Shown here: positions 27,104 through 33,399 of the stretch, in pieces
How positions within the stretch are numbered: position 1 is the stretch's first letter
Layout of the letters: each line of letters starts with the position of its first letter
Origin: CAYZIB01 sp964478425
GTDB lineage: Bacteria; Bacillota_I; Bacilli_A; Acholeplasmatales; WRBM01
NCBI GenBank assembly: GCA_964478425.1
Contig: CAYZIB010000005.1
Location: 15,111-79,110, forward strand
Direction: 5' to 3'
Length of the DNA: 64,000 nt
The notes under the pieces: model-generated
What the model was told of the DNA's origin: nothing
Database searches by the model: none
The model's input: the letters and a program-made list of their open reading frames with translations, nothing else
Position numbers and translations under genes: made by a program

Positions 27104-27126
27104 AAAAAGGACTTTTTGTCCTTTTT
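27104..27126 (-). terminator. Terminator of the DUF308-like gene
   Basis: AAAAAGGAC / GTCCTTTTT, a 9-bp stem with T run, at the gene's stop codon. Confidence 0.75.
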
Positions 27127-27693
27127 CTATTTTGTTTTATCATTTTTTTTAGTTTTTGTTTTAGTTTTTTTTGCTTTTTTAGGTAATTTCATATAAATAA
27201 AAGTAAAATATATTGCAAATGCAAATACCATTGCAAAAACAAAATATAAGAAATAATTATCAGTAATTATTTTAGATGAAATCATAAAAACTGCAACAGT
27301 TAATAAAATAATCGCAAGTATAAATCTACTTAATTTATTATATTTTGTTATGTAATGACAAATTAATTCATTTAATCCTCTTAAATAAAGAATTATACCG
27401 ATATAAAGTGATCCTTGTTTTTGAACCATTATTAAAACAGAACAAACAATATTTATAACAAATTCAATAAATAAAAATATTTGAACATTTTTATTTTGAT
27501 TTATTTTTAATAATTTAAAAAATAATGTTACTGAATATAATATAAATAATACACCAATTAGATAAAATGTAATTGATTGTGCAACTAATAATTTTGGCCA
27601 TAAATAATGATCTATTACTAAAAATATACCAAAAATATAAAAAATAATTGCCATAATTAAATTAAAATTTTTATTTTTCTTTAAATTTTGCAT
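27127..27693 (-). CDS. Membrane protein, HdeD/DUF308-like
   Basis: 188 residues. The ATG at 27693 follows GGGAGG at ideal spacing. About six hydrophobic segments are followed by a lysine-rich cytoplasmic tail of ~25 residues. The arrangement resembles HdeD/DUF308 membrane proteins, but no decisive motif is visible. Its ribosome site begins about 8 bases after the closing stem of the structured RNA described next, so the gene may be controlled by it. It has its own terminator. Confidence 0.55.
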   Translation of the reverse strand: MQNLKKNKNFNLIMAIIFYIFGIFLVIDHYLWPKLLVAQSITFYLIGVLFILYSVTLFFKLLKINQNKNVQIFLFIEFVINIVCSVLIMVQKQGSLYIGIILYLRGLNELICHYITKYNKLSRFILAIILLTVAVFMISSKIITDNYFLYFVFAMVFAFAIYFTFIYMKLPKKAKKTKTKTKKNDKTK

Positions 27694-27711
27694 ATTTCCT
27701 CCCAATAATAA

Positions 27712-27855
27712 GCCTAGAAATTTGAGAGATCTTTCTCTCTAAGGCGGAAATCTCTTTTTATTTGTTTTTAGGATTATTAAACTAGTAATCATTCACACCA
27801 ACAAATCTCAATTTCCTGTTTATTATAAATTTGAGCTCACATATTATTTCTAGGC
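27712..27855 (-). ncRNA. Structured RNA (6S-like RNA or unrecognised leader) with its own promoter
   Basis: On the minus strand, GCCTAGAAAT (27846-27855) pairs perfectly with ATTTCTAGGC (27712-27721), closing a 144-base element. Inside, GGAAAT/ATTTCC and ATTTGTT/AACAAAT stack in the same rod, leaving a long unpaired 5' side. The 3' side has GCCTTA and a small hairpin GAGAGA-AAGA-TCTCTC. A rod with a large central bubble is the plan of 6S RNA. Its position just before a ribosome site fits a riboswitch equally well. The predicted transcription start coincides with the first base of the stem. Confidence 0.5.
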
Positions 27856-27861
27856 ACTATT

Positions 27862-27867
27862 ATTATA
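27862..27867 (-). promoter_or_regulatory. -10 box of the structured RNA
   Basis: TATAAT on the minus strand, preceded by TGG (extended -10); only a weak -35 (TTTACT) is present. Confidence 0.6.
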
Positions 27868-27888
27868 CCACGAAAGCTTATTTAGTAA

Positions 27889-27918
27889 ATAAAAAAAATC
27901 ATCGATTGATGATTTTAT
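27889..27918 (-). terminator. Terminator of the infC-rpmI-rplT operon
   Basis: AAAATCATC and GATGATTTT flank a four-base loop; T run on the minus strand. Confidence 0.75.
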
Positions 27919-28427
27919 TTTAATGCTTCTATTAAATCAGCTTTCTTCATTGAAGAATATCCAGTAATACCTTTTTGTTTAGCTAATTCTTTTAATTCAG
28001 TTAATTTTAAGCTTTCTAAATTAACTGATTCAGCTTCAACAACTGTTTCAACAACATTAACTGTATTTTCTACTAAAGTAGGATTTTTAGCTATTTCAAC
28101 ATATTTTTTGAATGTTTCCATATCATTTACAGCTAAATCAGCTAACATTTTACGGTTGATTTGAATATTAGCAACCTTTAATCCATTAATAAATCTTGAA
28201 TATTTAATATCATTCATTTGGCAAGCCGCATTAATTCTTGCAATCCATAATTTTCTGAAATTTCTTTTTTTAGTTCTTCTATCACGGTAAGCGTATCTTA
28301 ATGAACGCATTACTTGTTCATGAGCAGTTTTATATAAAGTATGTTTTGATCCAAAGTATCCTTTAGCTAATTTTAATGTTTTATTACGTCTTCTTCTTGT
28401 TACGTAACCACCTTTAACTCTTGGCAT
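27915..28427 (-). CDS. rplT: Ribosomal protein L20 with C-terminal Rho_N-like extension
   Basis: 170 residues; L20 is usually about 118. Residues 1-116 are ordinary L20 (MPRVKGGYVTRRRRNK, AKGYFGSKHTLYKTA, RINAACQMNDIKYSRFINGL). After a Val/Glu-rich linker, residues ~135-170 (LESLKLTELKELAKQKGI, then GYSSMKKADLIEAL) match the Rho N-terminal/SAP-like helical domain. L20 is an early 23S rRNA-binding assembly protein and, in Firmicutes, represses its own operon via the leader RNA. The tail could add nucleic-acid affinity. Confidence 0.94.
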   Translation of the reverse strand: MPRVKGGYVTRRRRNKTLKLAKGYFGSKHTLYKTAHEQVMRSLRYAYRDRRTKKRNFRKLWIARINAACQMNDIKYSRFINGLKVANIQINRKMLADLAVNDMETFKKYVEIAKNPTLVENTVNVVETVVEAESVNLESLKLTELKELAKQKGITGYSSMKKADLIEALK

Positions 28428-28441
28428 GTTTTTCCCTCCTC

Positions 28442-28642
28442 TTATAGCATATTACTTATAACAGATTTAATTCTTTTATAATCTGTTTTATGTAATGTTG
28501 TTTGTTTACTTAAATTTTTGTTTTGTTTATGAGTTTTGTTTTGTTTTAAATGTCCAGTATAAGCATGTCCTCTCATGATTTTACCTGAACCAGTTACTTT
28601 TAATCTTTTTTTGTAACCGCTATGTGTCTTTTGTTTTGGCAT
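28442..28642 (-). CDS. rpmI: Ribosomal protein L35
   Basis: 66 residues. MPKQKTHSGYKKRLKVTGSGK is the L35 N-terminus, and the rest is basic. AGGAG precedes the ATG. Middle gene of infC-rpmI-rplT. Confidence 0.96.
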   Translation of the reverse strand: MPKQKTHSGYKKRLKVTGSGKIMRGHAYTGHLKQNKTHKQNKNLSKQTTLHKTDYKRIKSVISNML

Positions 28643-28659
28643 ATTATCTTCTCCTTATA

Positions 28660-29187
28660 TTATTTTTCTATTTTTTGTGCTAAAACTGCTGTTAAAATTT
28701 TTCCTTCTTGTTTGATATTTGCTTCGATTTTTGCACAATCTTCAAGTGAATTAATAAAATTAACCATTACTTGTTTTACTAAATCGACATGAGTAATAAT
28801 TCTTCCGCTCATTCTTAAACTTACTTTGACTTTATCGCCTTTTTGTAAAAATTTTCTTGCTTGATTAGATTTTGTATCTAAATCATGTTTATCAATTGTT
28901 GGGCTTAATCTTATTTCTTTTACTTGAATAACTTTTTGATTTTTCTTAACTTCTTTAGATTTTTTTTGTTGATCATATCTAAATTTAGAATAATTAATAA
29001 ATTTAGCAACTGGTGGCTTTGCATTTGGAGCAACCACATATAAATCTAAATCGCGACCTCTTGCTTTATATAAAGCATCTTTTTTAGTTAAAACTCCTAA
29101 TTGTTCTCCATCATCTGTTATTACTAATAATTTATCAAATTTAATATTTTCATTTAGTAATTCATCGGTTTGTTTATTTTTGTTTAT
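28660..29187 (-). CDS. infC: Translation initiation factor IF-3, AUA start codon
   Basis: 175 residues. The strong TAGGAGGTG site is 5-7 bases before an in-frame ATA (29185-29187), and translation from there gives the expected IF-3 N-terminus (NKNKQTDELLNENIKF). The only in-frame ATG, at 29235, lies in the leader hairpin region and would add 16 foreign residues. Conserved parts are VAPNAKPPVAKFINYSKFRYDQ, the lysine-rich linker and the C-terminal RLSPTIDKHD domain. Rare AUU/AUA/AUC starts are a known autoregulatory trait of infC. Confidence 0.93.
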   Translation of the reverse strand: MNKNKQTDELLNENIKFDKLLVITDDGEQLGVLTKKDALYKARGRDLDLYVVAPNAKPPVAKFINYSKFRYDQQKKSKEVKKNQKVIQVKEIRLSPTIDKHDLDTKSNQARKFLQKGDKVKVSLRMSGRIITHVDLVKQVMVNFINSLEDCAKIEANIKQEGKILTAVLAQKIEK

Positions 29188-29327
29188 AAAAACACCTCCT
29201 AAATAATATAAAAAATGGACGCAGAATACGCCCATTAAAAATCATCAAAAATATTTTAAGTGACTTTTTACCTATCGATTCATCAATCAGGTGAGAAACG
29301 GGTGTTCTTCTTTCCACGAATTTTAAC
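29188..29327 (-). promoter_or_regulatory. infC leader RNA (L20-type leader with attenuator)
   Basis: The ~140-base leader runs from the predicted transcription start to infC. The GAACACCCGTTTCTCACC segment recalls Firmicute L20 leaders. A hairpin ATGGGCG/CGTCCAT followed by TTTTTT forms a plausible attenuator terminator about 25 bases before the infC ribosome site. In Bacillus, L20 binding promotes such termination; that control is inferred here. Confidence 0.7.
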
Positions 29328-29333
29328 AAATTA

Positions 29334-29361
29334 ATTATATCAATTATTAATTATTTGTCAA
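29334..29361 (-). promoter_or_regulatory. infC operon promoter
   Basis: On the minus strand a perfect TTGACA, 16 bases, perfect TATAAT with TGA before it. Confidence 0.85.
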
Positions 29362-30038
29362 TAGTTTTTTTTGAAAATAATTATATTTTCTAAAATAAAT
29401 AAATTAACAATCAAAAGTACAACTAAATATATGTTTTTATATTCAAAAATATTATTATTAAACACTAATAAAAATAGTTCTTTATCTAGATTATTTTTAT
29501 AAAGATATAAAAGAAAAACAATAATAAATGAGATTAAAATATTTATTTTATTGTTTGTTACTTCTTCTAAAATTGAAACAATTTCTAAAATTACTATAAA
29601 ACTAATAAAGAAATTTATAAAATTTTTTTTAAAAATTAATTTATCAAATTTAAAAATATAATATTTATTCATTATTAAAATCAAACTAAAAAAGACTAAT
29701 GAACAAATAAAAATTATAGTTAATTGATATATTTTTTTTGTATAAAAATTTTTAAATCTACTATAATTAATTATATTTATTATCTGATAACCTTTTTGAT
29801 TAAATAAAACTAAAAATAAAATTATTAAATTAATTAAAAGTTCATACATTTTAAAAGTTTTAAACAAAAAATTTTCATATAAATATTTTTCTAAACACAA
29901 AAATTTATTAAAAGAATAAATAGCACCAGATATATATAATAAATAGCATAAAAATAGCCCATATAACGCAATTATAAAATAGATAAATGTTTTATTAATA
30001 TTTACTTTAAAATGCGTATAAATTAATTTAAATCCCAT
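29358..30038 (-). CDS. Putative ABC transporter membrane subunit (cassette gene D)
   Basis: 226 residues with about six hydrophobic segments and few charges; no motif I recognise. It overlaps the ABC ATPase gene by 16 bases, so it is almost certainly its membrane partner. Its end overlaps the infC -35 box. The composition is extremely Ile/Leu/Asn/Lys-rich, like the other three genes of the cassette. Confidence 0.6.
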   Translation of the reverse strand: MGFKLIYTHFKVNINKTFIYFIIALYGLFLCYLLYISGAIYSFNKFLCLEKYLYENFLFKTFKMYELLINLIILFLVLFNQKGYQIINIINYSRFKNFYTKKIYQLTIIFICSLVFFSLILIMNKYYIFKFDKLIFKKNFINFFISFIVILEIVSILEEVTNNKINILISFIIVFLLYLYKNNLDKELFLLVFNNNIFEYKNIYLVVLLIVNLFILENIIIFKKNY

Positions 30039-30580
30039 ATAATTCCTGGAGTGTTATATGCTTTTATATTATTAGTTGCTATTAAAAAAGTTTTATTTAA
30101 ATAATTTTTATAGTATTTAATTATTTTTGATAATATTTCTTTACTTGAATCATCTAAATAAGTATCAACTTCGTCTAATATGTATAAATCTTTATTTTGT
30201 GATAAACAAATAATTAATGCTACTTTTTGTTTTGTTCCGTTAGACATTTTTTTTATTAATTTATTTTCTAAGTTAAATATTTTTTTTAAATCCATATTAA
30301 AATTGTTAGAACTATATAATTTAATTAAATCAAATGCATACATATCTTTCGGTAAAATATTTTTATCTGGAATATAACTTATGGTAAATTTTTTATTAAA
30401 TTTAAATATTTGATTTTTGGATTTTTTTATGTTATATAATCCCGATATAAATTTTAAAATTGAAGTTTTTCCTATACCATTTTTTCCTAAAATGTAATAA
30501 ATATTTTTTTCATAAATGATCATAGTTTGATTTTTAAAATAATTTTTTTGATAAAAATCAGTTAATTCTATTAATTTCAT
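30023..30580 (-). CDS. Small ABC transporter ATPase with altered H-loop (cassette gene C)
   Basis: 185 residues, shorter than the usual 200-230. Walker A GKNGIGKTS (32-40), signature MSNGTKQK (112-119) and Walker B LYILDE (132-137, with catalytic Glu137) are intact. At the switch position the strand reads FLIATNN, so the usual His is replaced. The order and spacing resemble drug/bacteriocin-immunity type ATPases. It overlaps gene B upstream by 23 bases and gene D downstream by 16. Confidence 0.8.
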   Translation of the reverse strand: MKLIELTDFYQKNYFKNQTMIIYEKNIYYILGKNGIGKTSILKFISGLYNIKKSKNQIFKFNKKFTISYIPDKNILPKDMYAFDLIKLYSSNNFNMDLKKIFNLENKLIKKMSNGTKQKVALIICLSQNKDLYILDEVDTYLDDSSKEILSKIIKYYKNYLNKTFLIATNNIKAYNTPGIIWDLN

Positions 30581-31457
30581 TTAAAACTAAATATTTATTC
30601 ATTAAAGATAGATCATTTATTTTAAAATAAGTTAACTTAGGACTTATATAAGAAATATTATCAATATCAATTAAAAAACTTATATCTGATAAATAAATCA
30701 ATTTATAATATTTTATAGGTATTAAGATATAATAATCATTTATTTTATAATTTATATTGTCATTATTATTTTCGTAATTTATATATAAATTATAATCATC
30801 ATATATACTAGATAAATCGATATTATGTGAAAAATCATTATTTAATAGGATTTTTGCATTTTCTAAATCGAAAATATAATTATCATCTAATGAAATTAAT
30901 TTATTGATATAATTATATTTTAAATTATCAATTTTAAGGACTAAAGCTGCTAAATATTCGGTATTTTCGTAGATATTTGTTATTCCATATAATCCTAAAA
31001 AATCAAATGTTTCATATTCATTTAGTAAAAAATTTATTGATCCTATATTGATTTTTGCATCTTCTAAATCCGTATTAATGATTAAATATGCTTCATCTAT
31101 TTTTAGATTTGAAATTATATTTTTTACTTTAACATCATACGTATATGAATAAATGTATGTACTATTTTTAATGATTTCTTCATTATAATAAATATCTTTT
31201 ATCTCTATTTCAAATTTAATTGTTTCTAAATTATTAGTAATATATGCATTATTTATTGATTTTTTATTAGTTAATTCTGTTTTTTTATTATTAAAATATA
31301 AATCAATATTAAAAATATCATTGTTTTTTATATTACAGTAAGAACTTTTTATTGAAAAAATATAATCATTTAATGACTTTGAATCTAATATGGTTATTAA
31401 AGCAATAATTAATACTAAAAAAATAGTAAAAATTGCTAATATTTTTTTTAATTTCAT
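30558..31457 (-). CDS. Membrane-anchored extracytoplasmic protein (cassette gene B)
   Basis: 299 residues. One N-terminal membrane segment (about 5-25) is followed by a long soluble domain rich in Ile, Asn, Tyr and Asp with many alternating hydrophobic stretches, suggesting beta structure. No lipobox and no known motif. It overlaps gene A by 4 bases and the ATPase gene by 23, so the four genes are one translationally coupled unit. Function not recognised. Confidence 0.55.
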   Translation of the reverse strand: MKLKKILAIFTIFLVLIIALITILDSKSLNDYIFSIKSSYCNIKNNDIFNIDLYFNNKKTELTNKKSINNAYITNNLETIKFEIEIKDIYYNEEIIKNSTYIYSYTYDVKVKNIISNLKIDEAYLIINTDLEDAKINIGSINFLLNEYETFDFLGLYGITNIYENTEYLAALVLKIDNLKYNYINKLISLDDNYIFDLENAKILLNNDFSHNIDLSSIYDDYNLYINYENNNDNINYKINDYYILIPIKYYKLIYLSDISFLIDIDNISYISPKLTYFKINDLSLMNKYLVLNEINRIN

Positions 31458-32071
31458 CTTATTTTAATTTTCTCCAATCTGTGATATTCGGTTGTATTTT
31501 TTATTAGTTCAAATCCACCTTTTTCAGAGGTAATAAAAAATATATAATTTTTTGCAACCCCATTTGTTAGATATCCTTTTCCTGTAATATATAAATTAAC
31601 CATTGTTCCTGGATCTATTAAAATTTTTAAGGTAACTTTTTCATCTTCTTCTGTAGTGTTTTGGTTCGAAAAATCCCAATTAATTTTATTTTCTAAACCG
31701 GTACTAAATTTTTTTACTGTCCCTTTAACTGTAACTTGCAAATTTCCAGAATAATTTATGGATGTTTTTGTTTGTTTTTTGTATTTATATTCATAGTCAT
31801 ATTCAATTGCTGTATTTCCGTCGTTATAATATGAAAAAAGTGTTTCTTTTTTATATGTAAATGGTACTTTATCATTTATTGTATAGACTTTCCACCCAAC
31901 AAATTTTTGTTTTCCTAATTTTTTATAGTAGTAATCATAATCTTTTTTAGTAAAATCATCTAAAAATTTTCCCTTTTCTAAAAAAATTTCTTCATAATTT
32001 TGATAACTTGCATCAATTGTTTTTATATTTATTAAAAGTATAAATATTAATAAAGTAAATATTTTTTTCAT
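31454..32071 (-). CDS. Secreted protein (cassette gene A)
   Basis: 205 residues. A Sec signal peptide (MKK, hydrophobic core, probable cleavage after IDA near residue 21) precedes a mature domain of alternating polar/hydrophobic strands such as INYSGNLQVTVKGTVKKFS and VTLKILIDPGTMVNLYITG. It is first in the four-gene unit, and GAGGTGAAAAA precedes the ATG. No homologue recognised; it may be the cargo or the sensor of the ABC transporter. Confidence 0.6.
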   Translation of the reverse strand: MKKIFTLLIFILLINIKTIDASYQNYEEIFLEKGKFLDDFTKKDYDYYYKKLGKQKFVGWKVYTINDKVPFTYKKETLFSYYNDGNTAIEYDYEYKYKKQTKTSINYSGNLQVTVKGTVKKFSTGLENKINWDFSNQNTTEEDEKVTLKILIDPGTMVNLYITGKGYLTNGVAKNYIFFITSEKGGFELIKNTTEYHRLEKIKIR

Positions 32072-32281
32072 TTTTTCACCTCAAATATATATTTATCATT
32101 TAAATTATCAATTACTTTTTTTATTTAATAAGTAGTTTTAAAAACAAGATTAAATATTTTGTAATATTTTGTAGAAAAATATTTGATTTAGTTTAAAAAA
32201 CTACATAATATTTTAAATTTTAACATAGTTTTTAATATTATGTTTCATAAATAATAACATATTGTCGAATATTATATTATT

Positions 32282-32296
32282 TAGTTTTTAAAACTA
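32282..32296 (+). promoter_or_regulatory. Palindrome TAGTTTT-N-AAAACTA, second copy
   Basis: Identical arms to the palindrome at 11249-11263. It lies about 210 bases before the start of the secreted-protein gene on the minus strand. Confidence 0.35.
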
Positions 32297-32424
32297 TTAA
32301 TAAAATGAAAATTAATTAAAAAGCTTTTATTATTTGTAATAGTACACTTTGCATAGGTAATGATAAAGATATAAAACCAAAAGTTTCAACCATTATTTAT
32401 TACTTTTTTAATTATCAGTACAGC

Positions 32425-32458
32425 ATAAAAAAATCATTACAAATTAATGTAATGATTT
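32425..32458 (-). terminator. Terminator of the NADAR gene
   Basis: AAATCATTACA and TGTAATGATTT, an 11-bp perfect stem with T run on the minus strand. Confidence 0.75.
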
Positions 32459-32507
32459 ATAAAATTATGTTTTTTTACTAACATTTTAGAATAACTAATT
32501 TATTAAA

Positions 32508-32981
32508 TTATAATTGTTCACGCACAAGCATTAATGTATATCCTAATAAATTTTTCCCTTTCCATTTTGATTTATCAAATCTATTAGTATCGTTCATCGA
32601 TAAACCAATTCCCCAAATTATATCTTTTACAGAACATTCTACAATAGTTAAATTTCCTGTTTTTTTTAATTTTTCTTTCAATTCATTATTTTGAGAGAAC
32701 TTAGCAATTAATCCTTGATATATTATAATTTGTCTAACTCCGTTCCAAATATTTTCATCATAACCAGAAACCATTCTTCCTAGTGATTTAATTTTAGCTA
32801 CATCTGTTTCATTAAGAATTTCATTAGCAATTTTTATATCATTAAATTGAATTGCCTTTTTATACATCATATATTGTTCCATAGACGAAAACGTAATGTT
32901 ATCTATTATAAAAGTAGATAAATACCAATTACTCAAATATCCATTTTCTTCTTCTGGATTATGAAAACAAATTAGTTTTAT
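32508..32981 (-). CDS. NADAR family protein, probable AUA start
   Basis: 157 residues if started at ATA 32979-32981. The family's N-terminal block ICFHNPEEENGYLSNWY is encoded in frame upstream of the first conventional start (TTG 32936). The frame is open back to a TGA at about 33031 but has no ATG, GTG or TTG before the block. ATA sits exactly where family members have ATG-AAA. The rest is standard: SSMEQYMMYKKA, IWNGVRQIIIYQGLIAKFSQN, DIIWGIGLS, GKNLLGYTLMLVRE. NADAR proteins are N-glycosidases or ADP-ribose-linked. Either a genuine AUA start or a recently broken start codon. Confidence 0.75.
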   Translation of the reverse strand: MKLICFHNPEEENGYLSNWYLSTFIIDNITFSSMEQYMMYKKAIQFNDIKIANEILNETDVAKIKSLGRMVSGYDENIWNGVRQIIIYQGLIAKFSQNNELKEKLKKTGNLTIVECSVKDIIWGIGLSMNDTNRFDKSKWKGKNLLGYTLMLVREQL

Positions 32982-33294
32982 TAAAAAATTCTCACTTTCA
33001 CAACTGAAATCATATTTAAATTCAATTTGATTATATCATATTTTTGAAATACACACAATTAAATTGTAGTTTTTTAAAATAAATTTTGAATTTTGCAAAT
33101 TTCACTAATAAAAAATTACTTTGAATTAATTAATAACCATAAAAATATGAAAATAATAGCACTAATTTAATTTAATATTTATTCTAATATATTTAAACTA
33201 AATTAAAAAGGTATTTTTTTTAACTTGTTCAAATATGAAATAATTATTTCCATAATTAAGCATTTCTTTTCTTGTTATTACTATTATATAACAC
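32982..33294. other. AT-rich gap, nothing recognised
   Basis: Upstream of the NADAR gene there is a possible TATAAT on the minus strand near 33033-33038. Otherwise no gene, RNA or repeat is seen before the long hairpin at 33295. Confidence 0.4.
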
Positions 33295-33358
33295 AAATAG
33301 ACCCTACAAAGTAGAATCTACACTTTTTTTTGATGCGTCTACTTTATAGGGTCTATTT
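33295..33358. repeat. Long hairpin with 21-bp arms downstream of pgcA
   Basis: Arms 33295-33315 and 33338-33358 match at 20 of 21 bases (the odd pair can be G-U), around a 22-base loop. It is more GC-rich than its surroundings. The inner loop side also holds the small palindrome GTAGA-A-TCTAC. On the minus strand only a short T stretch follows, so it would be an unusual terminator for pgcA; it might be a remnant of a miniature element. Confidence 0.6.
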
Positions 33359-33399
33359 TAATATTTGATTGTTTTTTTATTTAGTTTAAAATGTTTAAT

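Larger units (their letters stand above)
32072..32507. other. Intergenic stretch with palindromes and a Spo0A-box-like site
   Basis: 436 bases between the cassette and the NADAR gene. It contains a TTGTCGAA site at 32262-32269 matching the 0A-box, the palindrome TAGTTTT-N-AAAACTA at 32282-32296, a looser TAGTTTAAAAAACTA near 32190, and the NADAR gene terminator at its right end. No gene seen and no convincing promoter consensus. Confidence 0.45.

Noticed and set aside
33295..33358. Insertion-sequence ends
   Set aside because: No transposase remnant and no direct repeats flank the hairpin.
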